Shown piece after piece: positions 35,841 through 44,306 of a DNA stretch of 54,123 nucleotides. A program made the translations under genes and the position numbers. The DNA is from Paracoccaceae bacterium. Its GTDB lineage: Bacteria; Pseudomonadota; Alphaproteobacteria; Rhodobacterales; Rhodobacteraceae. The stretch lies in contig VYFX01000019.1 in assembly GCA_009842205.1 (NCBI GenBank), positions 1 to 54,123 on the forward strand, given 5' to 3'. Below the pieces are notes generated by a model. It ran no database searches. It had not been told where the DNA came from and worked only from the letters and a program-made list of their open reading frames with translations. Position 1 is the stretch's first letter. Each line of letters opens with the position of its first letter.

Positions 35841-36932
35841 TCAAAGTGCTTTTTCGGTTGTGCGGTCAAACAAATGCAAACCCTCAGGCCGGACCGCAAA
35901 CCTGAGTGTTTCTCCAAGTGCAATCGGTGTTTCCGATTTCAGTTCCACCGTTACATTGATGTTTCCACAGGTACACAAAAGAACAGATTGTGCACCGATA
36001 TATTCTGAGACGATGACTTTTAGATCAAAAGCATTTTCGTCTCTTGCTTCATGATCATAATTCAGATCACTCGGACGGATACCGAGCGTAATTTGGTTTT
36101 TATTTGAGGCCACAAGGGACTTGCGGCTTTCAGGAAGTTTGATTTTGAACGCATCTCCACAGGCAAACAGCTGGCCATCCTCCTCAACCAGTTCTGCATC
36201 CAGAAAGTTCATGGGCGGCGAACCCAGAAAACCTGCCACAAATTTATTATCTGGATTTTTGAACAACTCTTCAGGTGTTCCCTCCTGTTGGATCCTGCCC
36301 AAATGCATTACCACGATTCTATCTGCCAAAGTCATGGCTTCAACCTGATCATGAGTTACATAGATCATGTTTTTTTTCACACGCTGGCTCATCAAGGCAA
36401 GTTCAGCCCTCATCTGTCCACGCAGCTTGGCATCCAGATTGGAAAGCGGTTCATCAAACAGAAATATGGAACTGTCCTTGGCCAAGGCTCTTGCCATGGC
36501 AACCCTTTGCCGTTGTCCGCCGGAAAGTTCACCTGGTTTGCGGTGCAACAATTCAGTAAGCCCGACTATGCCAGCCACTTCCCTGACCTTTTCCCTGATT
36601 TCAGCCTTGGGGCGTTTCTGCAATCTCAGGGCAAAGGAAATATTTCGAGCTACATCCATATGTGGGTACAGCGCATAATCCTGAAATACCATTGCCAGAT
36701 CACGTTCCTTGGGATCAAGATGGCTGATCGGTTTATCATCAATGAAGATCTCCCCCTCCGAGACGGTCTCAAGACCTGCTATCATTCGCAGGGTCGTTGA
36801 TTTGCCACAACCAGAGGGGCCAACCAGTACGGTAAATTCGTCTGATTGCATGGTAAGGTCTATACCATGTAGGACCTCTACCGTGCCATAACGCTTTATC
36901 AAATTTTCCAGGCGTATTTCGGGCATGGCCAT
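35841..36932 (-). CDS. ABC importer ATPase (UgpC/MalK type) of the sugar operon
   Basis: This 363-residue ATPase has Walker A GPSGCGKST, signature LSGGQRQRVAMARA, Walker B SIFLFDEPLSNLDAKLR, H-loop YVTHD and the C-terminal MalK-like regulatory domain (GIRPSDL, RPEGLHLFD). It is a single gene, so it forms a homodimer, unlike the two-ATPase system at 25-27 kb. It leads the minus-strand operon and diverges from gntR with a 136-base gap holding candidate operators. Confidence 0.93.
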   Translation of the reverse strand: MAMPEIRLENLIKRYGTVEVLHGIDLTMQSDEFTVLVGPSGCGKSTTLRMIAGLETVSEGEIFIDDKPISHLDPKERDLAMVFQDYALYPHMDVARNISFALRLQKRPKAEIREKVREVAGIVGLTELLHRKPGELSGGQRQRVAMARALAKDSSIFLFDEPLSNLDAKLRGQMRAELALMSQRVKKNMIYVTHDQVEAMTLADRIVVMHLGRIQQEGTPEELFKNPDNKFVAGFLGSPPMNFLDAELVEEDGQLFACGDAFKIKLPESRKSLVASNKNQITLGIRPSDLNYDHEARDENAFDLKVIVSEYIGAQSVLLCTCGNINVTVELKSETPIALGETLRFAVRPEGLHLFDRTTEKAL

Positions 36933-36956
36933 TCACTAACATTAAAAACTACATTT

Positions 36957-36989
36957 TTGTATACAATATTTGAAAAAAATATGCAAAAT
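36957..36989. promoter_or_regulatory. Candidate GntR operators in the divergent promoter
   Basis: The perfect palindrome TTGTATACAA (36957-36966) overlaps TATACAATAT (36960-36969), and TATGCAAAAT follows at 36980-36989, exactly 20 bases on. The same motif recurs as an inverted pair at 37759-37782, downstream of gntR. FadR-type GntR proteins bind short palindromes with a TNGT/ACNA pattern, which TTGTATACAA fits. Confidence 0.55.
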
Positions 36990-37068
36990 AAAATATAAGA
37001 ATAAAAATTTATGTCTTAAAATGTCAATTTTGAGTTTTTGTAAGCATCATTGGTGATAAAACAAAATC

Positions 37069-37734
37069 ATGGCCAAAGTCTTAACTTCATCTAAGTCTGC
37101 AAACAAACCTTCTACTGTCCGTAAAATCCAAGAGGCCTTAATTGAAGAAATCAGTACGGGGGAACTTGCCCCAGGACAACATTTGGATGAAAATGGTTTG
37201 GCAATGCGATTTGGTGTATCGCGCACTCCCGTAAGGGAAGCACTTTCACGATTGGCGGCACAGGGAGTACTGGTTCAAAAGGACCGCCGAGGAATATTTG
37301 TTGCAGAATATTCCCTGGAAGAACTGGGACAGATTTTTGAAGCCATGCATGAAATTGAAGCGGCCTGTGCCCGAATAGTGGCCCAGCGTCTCAACTTATT
37401 GGCCAGAAGTGAAATCGAAGCTGCGCAAGCCGAGTGCCTAAGGACAGCTGAAGAGGGCGACCGGAAGGGATATTTACTGGCCAACGAAGCCTTTCACCAA
37501 GCCATATATAGAGCAACAGGAAATCCCTATATTGCAGCAATTGCAAGTGAATTCAGAAGACGAACCGGGCCCTTCAGGGCAAAGAAATTCGAATCACATG
37601 AGGATCTGATTGCCTCGGCACAGAGTCACCAGGTTTTGCTGAATGATATCTTTTCAGAGGATTCCGCAACCGCATCAAAGGGCATGCGGTCCCATATGGC
37701 GGAGAGTTTCATTCAAGCCCTTAAGATGAATTGA
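37069..37734 (+). CDS. GntR-family regulator, FadR subfamily
   Basis: This 221-residue regulator has an N-terminal winged helix (about 15-80) with GVSRTPVREALSRLAAQG, the GntR recognition helix. An all-helical FCD ligand-binding domain follows (about 90-215), with the metal/ligand histidines in NEAFHQAIYRATGN and in the helix with MRSHM. It lies between two operons of sugar importer and catabolic genes, and its likely operators sit on both sides. It probably represses both arms until the substrate or an intermediate binds. Confidence 0.9.
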   Translation: MAKVLTSSKSANKPSTVRKIQEALIEEISTGELAPGQHLDENGLAMRFGVSRTPVREALSRLAAQGVLVQKDRRGIFVAEYSLEELGQIFEAMHEIEAACARIVAQRLNLLARSEIEAAQAECLRTAEEGDRKGYLLANEAFHQAIYRATGNPYIAAIASEFRRRTGPFRAKKFESHEDLIASAQSHQVLLNDIFSEDSATASKGMRSHMAESFIQALKMN

Positions 37735-37758
37735 CTTTTTTAACTCTTCGCAACATTA

Positions 37759-37782
37759 TATACAAAATTTTAATTTTGCATA
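37759..37782. promoter_or_regulatory. Candidate GntR operator before the MBL-aldolase-kinase operon
   Basis: TATACAAAAT (37759-37768) and ATTTTGCATA (37773-37782) form 10-bp arms with one mismatch and a TTTA spacer, 36 bases before the start codon at 37819. The half-sites match those in the gntR/importer promoter region. Confidence 0.55.
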
Positions 37783-37818
37783 CACTCAGCTTTTTCTGAA
37801 ACAGGATTAGGAACAAGA

Positions 37819-38751
37819 ATGGGAAGAAATGAAACCAAAATCTATCCAATTAATACCGGGTGGTTACATGGAGACCTAGGAACATATATTTTTTGGAAAG
37901 GCCCCGCCGGAAAGAAAAAATGGCAACCTGTATACTGTCATTATGTTGACACTGGCGCAAACAAAATCCTGATTGACACCGGATTACCGGATCAGGAGAG
38001 AGCTTCAAAATATCATCACAATTGTGAGAAACGTGGCTGTTTGCAGGTTCACGAACACCTCGAACAAAAATTGGGCATTCATCCGGATGAAATCGATGCG
38101 ATCGTATTTACGCATTTGCATTGGGACCATGTCCAGAATATGAAGGAATTCAAAAACGCACGTTACATAGCACCCAAGGCCGAGATTGAAATGGCCTTCA
38201 ATCCACTTCCGCTTTATTACAGAACCTACGAATCAGGTGTATTGGACATTGAACCTGCCTATACAGGTTGCCCCTTTGAGGCTGTGGATGGTGAATGTGA
38301 GGTATTGCCGGGAATTACAATGTTCCCAACACCTGGTCATTCCGTTGGACACATGGCGGTTACGGTTGCAACTTCGGCGGGTGATATTGTTGTCTGTGGA
38401 GATGCTATTTTTGAAGAACGCAATCTATGTCCGAATCCTGAAGAAAAATGGCGTTATTGGGTTCCAGCACGATTTGTCAACAGTTATGAAGGATGGAAAT
38501 CGGTCGAGGAAATCGACAAGCGAGCGGATTATGTACTACCTTGCCATGACCAAAAGGCCAACGCACGATCTGATGTGTATCCGTATGAAGGAATGCCAAT
38601 TCGAAAAAGGCGGCAGCCGATACCGGGATACCAGTTTTATTTTGGTGACATGCCAGATAACACCGCCCAACAATCTACACCTGTAATGCCGGTTGACGAG
38701 GTTGATGATTATATTAACAGTCTGGAAAAACCTGAAGATATGGTTGATTAA
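37819..38751 (+). CDS. Metallo-beta-lactamase-fold hydrolase, lactonase-like
   Basis: This 310-residue MBL-fold protein has the dinuclear zinc motif HLHWDH (His99, His101, Asp103, His104), a later His in TPGHSVGHMAV and the bridging Asp in VCGDAIF. The length, VDTGANKILIDTG start and spacing resemble the N-acyl-homoserine lactonase/AttM-like group. In this setting it is more likely to open a sugar lactone than to quench quorum signals, which is inference. It has no signal peptide. It begins the kinase/aldolase operon, with AGGAAC upstream. Confidence 0.85.
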   Translation: MGRNETKIYPINTGWLHGDLGTYIFWKGPAGKKKWQPVYCHYVDTGANKILIDTGLPDQERASKYHHNCEKRGCLQVHEHLEQKLGIHPDEIDAIVFTHLHWDHVQNMKEFKNARYIAPKAEIEMAFNPLPLYYRTYESGVLDIEPAYTGCPFEAVDGECEVLPGITMFPTPGHSVGHMAVTVATSAGDIVVCGDAIFEERNLCPNPEEKWRYWVPARFVNSYEGWKSVEEIDKRADYVLPCHDQKANARSDVYPYEGMPIRKRRQPIPGYQFYFGDMPDNTAQQSTPVMPVDEVDDYINSLEKPEDMVD

Positions 38752-38756
38752 CAAAA

Positions 38757-39599
38757 GTGACTCACTCCATTGAGGCACTGGCTGAAGTCGCAAGTTCCTA
38801 CGATGTCATTGTTCTCGATCAGTGGGGTGTACTACATGATGGAAACAGGGCATATGAGGGTACTATTGAATCCTTAACCACCTTGGCTTCCGAGGGTCAT
38901 CGATTGGCAGTATTGTCCAATTCAGGCAAAAGTTCTCGAGAAAACCTGAACCGAATTATCCAAATGGGATTTCCCCCCGAATTGTTTGAAACGGTAATGA
39001 CTTCTGGAGAAGCATTGTGGCAGGATATTAACCGTGGTAAGGTATCTCATAGGGATTTTTTCCCGATAGAGCGCCGTTTGGGCGATGCCTTATATTGGGC
39101 AAAGGGACTCAATATAACCATAAATACTCAATTTAGTTTTGCTCAAGCAATACTTCTGATGGGGCTGCCAGATGGCTCCATTCTTTCGGATTGGCAATCG
39201 ATTTTACATGATGCCTTGCAAAAAAAATTGACAGTTTACTGCTCAAACCCGGATATGGCTTCGCCACGAGGTGAGGAAACTGTTATTTCACCCGGTGTGT
39301 TGTCATATTATTACCAGGATCAAGGGGGGAAAGTTGTAAATTATGGCAAACCGTATCATCCTATTTTTCTATCCATGCAGAATGCCCTGGACGTCAAACC
39401 GAACCGCTTGTTGATGGTAGGCGACAGCTTGGACCACGACATCAAGGGTGCTCATGATGCTGGTTGGGATAGTCTTTTTGTGATTGGGGGGTTAAACAAG
39501 AAATATTTTGCAGACGGTGATCACCAACTAGTCCTTTCAACCATGGCAAAGGAGCAGAACCTTCCCATGCCAACTTATATGATTCAAGCGATTAAATGA
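38757..39599 (+). CDS. HAD-superfamily class IIA hydrolase (TIGR01459-like)
   Basis: This 280-residue HAD phosphatase has motif I LDQWGVLHDG, motif II LSNSGK, motif III Lys in YGKPYHPIF and motif IV VGDSLDHDIKGAHDAG. The class IIA cap matches the TIGR01459 group, NagD-like proteins with DQWG in place of DxDG. The start is a GTG at 38757, five bases after the MBL stop. It overlaps the aldolase gene by four bases (ATGA). It may dephosphorylate a phospho-sugar intermediate, or clear a toxic one. Confidence 0.85.
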   Translation: MTHSIEALAEVASSYDVIVLDQWGVLHDGNRAYEGTIESLTTLASEGHRLAVLSNSGKSSRENLNRIIQMGFPPELFETVMTSGEALWQDINRGKVSHRDFFPIERRLGDALYWAKGLNITINTQFSFAQAILLMGLPDGSILSDWQSILHDALQKKLTVYCSNPDMASPRGEETVISPGVLSYYYQDQGGKVVNYGKPYHPIFLSMQNALDVKPNRLLMVGDSLDHDIKGAHDAGWDSLFVIGGLNKKYFADGDHQLVLSTMAKEQNLPMPTYMIQAIK

Positions 39600-40564
39600 C
39601 AAAAAAAGAATTGTTAACAGCTGAATTTCGTGCTTTATCGGCAAGATTGGGACAGGATCGATTACAGGTCCAGGGGCCAGGTGGAAATACATCTATTAAA
39701 GATGGAGAAGTAATGTGGATCAAGGCATCAGGCACCGAACTTGCCAATGCTTTAACACAGGATATTTTTGTCGCGGTTGATTGTAATGTCGTTAAATCCG
39801 AAGCCATGGGAAGTGATAAGGGAGACTGCATAGATGCTGTTCTGGAACCAGAATTGGGATTAAGACCATCAATAGAGACAACGTTTCATGGTATTCTGGA
39901 GTATCCTGTTGTCATTCATACACATTCGGTCATGTCACTTGTTCATTCCATAAGTCCGAAAGGGAGATTGACTCTTGTCAACAAATTACAAGGCCTGCCC
40001 TTTGTATTAGTACCTTATGTAAAACCCGGATTGCCACTAACTAAGGAAATTCTCAAGTGGGTCAAACCAGAAACCCAAATCATAATTTTACAAAATCACG
40101 GGCTTATTTGTTGTGGAAAAAGTGTTTCTGAAGTTGAACAATTGATTTGCACGGTTGAACAACGTTTATACATGTCTCATAGAGATGTTGATACTTCGCT
40201 GCCCCAAAAACAACCGAATTCTGAATTCAAATGGTCAGAGTATGGTTGGCTTGCAAGGGATCCTCATACCTTTTTACTGGCTGTCAATGGATCCTATTAT
40301 CCTGACCATGTTGTTTTCCTTGGACCGGCTTTGCCACAATACGATCATGAAGGAAAACCGCCTGTCATCATAGAAAAGGATAAGGGAATCCTGATTCGCA
40401 AGTCAGCTTTACCATCCCATAAGGCGATGTTGTGTTGCCTTGCTGATATACTTCAACGCCTGCCACATGATTGGATACCAGAACCGATAGGTGAAGAGGC
40501 AGAAGCAGGACTGTTGAACTGGGATGCCGAAAAATACCGCCAGGAGCTTGCGAAGCGAAAATGA
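39596..40564 (+). CDS. Class II aldolase-family protein (second copy)
   Basis: This 322-residue class II aldolase homologue has the N-terminal GPGGNTSIKDG loop, Glu94 in PSIETTFHG (catalytic position), zinc ligands His108 and His110 (VVIHTHS) and a third His in QNHGLICCG. It is about 100 residues longer than the first aldolase at 30768-31424; the extra C-terminal region (about 215-322) has no motif I know. Overlaps link it to the HAD gene before and the FGGY kinase after. It probably cleaves the kinase product into two smaller pieces. Confidence 0.87.
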   Translation: MTKKELLTAEFRALSARLGQDRLQVQGPGGNTSIKDGEVMWIKASGTELANALTQDIFVAVDCNVVKSEAMGSDKGDCIDAVLEPELGLRPSIETTFHGILEYPVVIHTHSVMSLVHSISPKGRLTLVNKLQGLPFVLVPYVKPGLPLTKEILKWVKPETQIIILQNHGLICCGKSVSEVEQLICTVEQRLYMSHRDVDTSLPQKQPNSEFKWSEYGWLARDPHTFLLAVNGSYYPDHVVFLGPALPQYDHEGKPPVIIEKDKGILIRKSALPSHKAMLCCLADILQRLPHDWIPEPIGEEAEAGLLNWDAEKYRQELAKRK

Positions 40565-41847
40565 GAATGATTCTTGGAATTGACTTGGGTACATCAGGTA
40601 TCCGAACGGCTGTTTTAGACTCTTCAGGTAAACTCGTCTCTATGGCGCAACAGCCTCATGTGCCTCAGGACACTTCTGACATCAATGCAGAATTATGGTG
40701 GGAATCTGTAAGGAGGTGCATTACAACCCAGATCAAGACATTGAACGAACTGGGAATGAACCCACACGATATCTCTGCAATTTCCGTAGATGGCACTTCT
40801 GGAACCATGCTGCTGACCGATGCAAATCTGCAGCCTGTGACCAGAGCCTTGATGTATGATTCGAAAGGATTTGTCCATCAAGCGGAACAAATCGGACGAG
40901 TTGCGCCAGTATCCCATATCACCCGAGGCCCCAACTCCGCTTTGGCCCGTGCGCTATATCTTATGCGAGAAGATACGGACAATCGTGCAAGACATCTTCT
41001 ACATCAGGCTGATTTCATTACAGCCAAGCTTACAGGTATCGGAGGATATTCCGATTACAACAACTCCCTGAAAACTGGTTTCGACCCTGAAACCGAAAGT
41101 TGGCCTGAATGGATTGGCGATATTGGCATTGACTTGACCTTGTTCCCCAAGGTTAGAGCTCCAGGAACCCCAATTGCTAAGATTTCGAAACTTGTTGCAG
41201 ATCAACTTGGCTTACCCTGTACTGTGACCGTATATGCCGGTACAACTGACAGCATCGCCGCATTCCTTGCCTGTGCTGAGCCAGAACCAGGTGTGGCAGT
41301 AACTTCTCTGGGATCAACGCTTGTTGTCAAGGTAATGTCCGAAAAGCGTATTGATGATCCTGAAATCGGCCTCTATTCCCACAGGTTGGGAGATGGTTGG
41401 TTGACGGGTGGGGCATCCAATACCGGTGGAGGTGTACTGGCAAAATATTTCACACCTGATGAAATTCAAAAATACAGCAAGAAGATCAATCCAGAGTTAT
41501 CCTCTCGACTGGATTATTACCCGCTGACAAAACCTGGTGAACGTTTTCCCGTAAATGATCTTGCATTACAGCCACGAATGTCGCCGCGACCCCAAAGGAA
41601 TTCGGATTTTCTCCATGGATTACTCGAAGGCATGGCAAATATTGAAGCAAGATGTTATCAGGCTATTCAGCAACGGGGAGGAGTTTTCCCCCACACTATT
41701 TTCACAGCTGGTGGTGGGTCGGCAAATCAAACATGGAAACAGATCCGAGAAGTTACTCTGGGGCAAAAAATATTCAATGCCAACCATACCGAAGCTGCGG
41801 TTGGATCTGCTAGGCTGGTATTAATGATTGGAAAGGATTTTGATTAA
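40561..41847 (+). CDS. FGGY-family carbohydrate kinase (xylulokinase-like)
   Basis: This 428-residue sugar kinase has the N-terminal phosphate-binding loop GIDLGTSGIRTAVLD, catalytic region SVDGTSGTMLL, a central AGTTDSIAAFLA and the C-terminal adenosine motif FTAGGGSANQTWKQI. It is about 60-70 residues shorter than typical xylulokinases. FGGY kinases phosphorylate ketoses, polyols or sugar acids. Paired with a class II aldolase it suggests phosphorylation, then retro-aldol cleavage. It is the last gene of the operon and converges with the AbrB gene. Confidence 0.9.
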   Translation: MRMILGIDLGTSGIRTAVLDSSGKLVSMAQQPHVPQDTSDINAELWWESVRRCITTQIKTLNELGMNPHDISAISVDGTSGTMLLTDANLQPVTRALMYDSKGFVHQAEQIGRVAPVSHITRGPNSALARALYLMREDTDNRARHLLHQADFITAKLTGIGGYSDYNNSLKTGFDPETESWPEWIGDIGIDLTLFPKVRAPGTPIAKISKLVADQLGLPCTVTVYAGTTDSIAAFLACAEPEPGVAVTSLGSTLVVKVMSEKRIDDPEIGLYSHRLGDGWLTGGASNTGGGVLAKYFTPDEIQKYSKKINPELSSRLDYYPLTKPGERFPVNDLALQPRMSPRPQRNSDFLHGLLEGMANIEARCYQAIQQRGGVFPHTIFTAGGGSANQTWKQIREVTLGQKIFNANHTEAAVGSARLVLMIGKDFD

Positions 41848-41928
41848 TTCCCCTGAAGATGACCATTGGCCATTACAAGAGTTCCTTGTGGTGGGTGGAA
41901 CTAGTGAATTATTTCGATTCCAATAAAT

Positions 41929-42987
41929 TCATTTCAATATCCACTTGGCAAACACCTGAACAAGTAAAAGCACCAGAATCAGACGCAAGACATGATGTGA
42001 AATGACATAAGCCACATCAGCGTTGGTGACGATGGCAATAATACCCATTTCTGCCTGACCACCAGGTAAGTAGGCAAGAAGTGTATCAATCGGGGAAGTA
42101 TCCAATAGCCCGACTATTACCAACACAAAAAGAAGACTTATAAAACCAAGCAAAAGGCAATACCCCAAGGCTGATAGAATGTATTGTCTTACCTCAACTC
42201 TGGTTACACCACTGTACCGAATGCCCACACCCAAACCGATAAAGAACTGTGCCCCCCAGATGAATTCAACAGGTGGTCTAAAATGAATCAAATCAGTTAG
42301 GGTAAGGATAGAAGTCAGAACCATTGGACCAAGAATTGTTGCACCGGGAACCTTTAGTAATACGGCAAGTCTCCATCCAGTTATGGCGGCAAATATCATC
42401 AATCCGATTTCCAGTATAGGAACCTGATTGATGTGAACTCCTGGTGGGCGGGTAAGATCAATATCCCAAATGGTGGTAACAACGAATGGAACTACCAACA
42501 TGATAATCAGTACCCTCGTTGCATGAATGAGAGACAGGGCCCTGACATTTGCACCGGCTTTGTCCCCGAATACGAGCATTTCAACAAGACCACCTGGAAT
42601 GGAGCCATAATAGGATGTACCAGTATCAAATCCCAAGAACTTGAAGTAAAAATATCCCACTGCACAAACCACTAGTAAAAACAGGGGAATTATGATGAGA
42701 GATGCCCCCAGTTGACCAATTTCCGATAGGATTTCGGGTGTAAAGGTTGACCCTATGGCAACCCCCAGAACGGTCCTCATCAAGATACTGATCTTGTTAA
42801 ATCCTTTAAGTTGGAAACCAATCAAGGCAGCTACCAAACAACCCAGCATAGGTCCGATCAAAAGCGGAATGGGAAGGCCCAAGAACAAGAAAACCGCACC
42901 TCCCAAAGATGCGTAAGCCAGTGTTTTGATTTGGAGGAATGATATAATCTTGGGTTTAAGCATTTTATTCATTTGCCGAAATTTCAT
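41929..42987 (-). CDS. AbrB-family membrane protein
   Basis: This 352-residue protein has about ten membrane segments and belongs to the AbrB family (E. coli AbrB, often mislabelled ammonia monooxygenase). Two repeats are visible, each with a Gly-Pro-rich turn: LPIPLLIGPMLGCLVAAL near residue 40 and VPGATILGPMVLTSIL near residue 225. The function is not established; transport is presumed. It diverges from the CO-dehydrogenase-type operon and converges with the sugar kinase. Confidence 0.82.
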   Translation of the reverse strand: MKFRQMNKMLKPKIISFLQIKTLAYASLGGAVFLFLGLPIPLLIGPMLGCLVAALIGFQLKGFNKISILMRTVLGVAIGSTFTPEILSEIGQLGASLIIIPLFLLVVCAVGYFYFKFLGFDTGTSYYGSIPGGLVEMLVFGDKAGANVRALSLIHATRVLIIMLVVPFVVTTIWDIDLTRPPGVHINQVPILEIGLMIFAAITGWRLAVLLKVPGATILGPMVLTSILTLTDLIHFRPPVEFIWGAQFFIGLGVGIRYSGVTRVEVRQYILSALGYCLLLGFISLLFVLVIVGLLDTSPIDTLLAYLPGGQAEMGIIAIVTNADVAYVISHHVLRLILVLLLVQVFAKWILK

Positions 42988-43020
42988 ACACCACTAAATC
43001 AAAATTAGGGAGGAATACCT

Positions 43021-43326
43021 GTGTTGGGTCTTTGGTTTCTGTCTGGAATTATCCAATCCCGACCGGATGGACTTATCTTTTCATATTCCAACGATTTCTA
43101 TCCAGTGGGAAAGGATTTTGACAAGGAATGTATGTACTTTTATCCGACCTGCAATAATTTATTTCCAGGTGTAAGTGACTTATGCATGGGAAAAACAAGA
43201 AGGATTACTTGCATTAAGGACAATCAATTCACGATTTGTGATTCTGGAAATCTTGTGAAAAAATCATTTAGTAACATGAATTGCCGATTATATATTGATC
43301 TGAGTTTTTGGAGGTTACCGGTTTGA
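43021..43326 (+). CDS. Possible small Cys-rich protein ahead of coxD
   Basis: This is a 101-residue frame with a GTG start and a good ribosome-binding site (AGGGAGG, 7 bases upstream). Its TGA stop overlaps the TTG start of the coxD-like gene (TTGA), the usual sign of translational coupling. It has six cysteines and matches nothing I recognise. The rest of the 335-base gap before coxD holds only the divergent promoters. It may be a real short gene, a leader peptide or chance. Confidence 0.35.
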   Translation: MLGLWFLSGIIQSRPDGLIFSYSNDFYPVGKDFDKECMYFYPTCNNLFPGVSDLCMGKTRRITCIKDNQFTICDSGNLVKKSFSNMNCRLYIDLSFWRLPV

Positions 43327-44237
43327 ACAGAAATACCTACACGATTGAAACGGTACAAAGCATGTTGAGGGAGGTTGATTACCTTTGTGACCGTTCACTT
43401 GCAACAACTGTATTTCTGGCCCTGAAACTCAACAGGCCGCTATTCCTTGAAGGAGAGGCAGGTGTAGGTAAAACGGAAATTGCCTTGGCTATATCCCAGG
43501 CCTTGGGAAGAAAGTTGATTCGTCTTCAATGTTATGAAGGGCTTGATACCGGATCGGCCGTTTACGAATGGAATTTTCCTGCTCAAATGGTAGCGATTAG
43601 AACTGCCGAGGCTGCTGGAAATCTTGAACGGAAAGACCTTCAGGCAGAATTGTTTTCCGAGGAATACTTGATATCAAGGCCAATTCTGGAAGCATTAAGG
43701 AACCATGAGGAAGGCCCGCCGGTATTGCTTATTGACGAAATCGACCGAACGGATGAACCATTTGAAGCTTTTTTGCTTGAAGTACTTTCGGAATTTCAGG
43801 TCACCATCCCTGAGTTGGGTACCATCAAATCCAATGAACCTCCAATTGTCATACTTACTTCAAACCGAACTAGGGAAATCCATGATGCCTTGAAACGAAG
43901 GTGCTTCTATTACTGGGTCGATTTTCCTGATTTTGCAAGAGAACTCGAAATTATCCAGGTCAAGGTTCCGGAGGCTAGCGAAGCCTTTTCCAAGGAAATT
44001 GTTTCCTTCATTCACTCGTTGCGAAGTGAGGAATTGTTCAAGAAACCAGGGGTTGCAGAATCCATAGACTGGGCAAAATGCCTGTTGGCACTTGATACCA
44101 TTGCACTTTCTCCCGAAGTTATTTCCAATACTCTGGGTGCCTTGCTGAAATATCAGGATGATATTGCCAGGATCAATAGTTCGGAAAGCCAAAGAATCCT
44201 TGAACAAGCCAGATCAAACCTGAAGGAAGTTGCCTAG
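43323..44237 (+). CDS. coxD: MoxR-type AAA+ ATPase, CoxD-like
   Basis: This 304-residue MoxR/CoxD AAA+ ATPase has Walker A GEAGVGKTE, Walker B VLLIDEIDR, sensor 1 LTSNRT and an arginine region LKRRCFYYWVDFPD. CoxD helps insert sulfur or copper into the CO-dehydrogenase active site as a chaperone, working with the VWA protein CoxE. I start at the TTG at 43323, because GGAGG (43310-43314) lies 8 bases upstream; a TTG at 43308 would overlap that site. It leads the maturation genes of the operon. Confidence 0.9.
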   Translation: MNRNTYTIETVQSMLREVDYLCDRSLATTVFLALKLNRPLFLEGEAGVGKTEIALAISQALGRKLIRLQCYEGLDTGSAVYEWNFPAQMVAIRTAEAAGNLERKDLQAELFSEEYLISRPILEALRNHEEGPPVLLIDEIDRTDEPFEAFLLEVLSEFQVTIPELGTIKSNEPPIVILTSNRTREIHDALKRRCFYYWVDFPDFARELEIIQVKVPEASEAFSKEIVSFIHSLRSEELFKKPGVAESIDWAKCLLALDTIALSPEVISNTLGALLKYQDDIARINSSESQRILEQARSNLKEVA

Positions 44238-44306
44238 AATGAAAAACAGGGAACAGCGCCATTCACTTTTGAATATTTTAAGTCATGTCAAAGCGGATAT
44301 GGACTC

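Noticed and set aside
41848-41928. Terminator between the FGGY kinase and AbrB genes
   Set aside because: The gap has no convincing stem with a U-tract on either strand.
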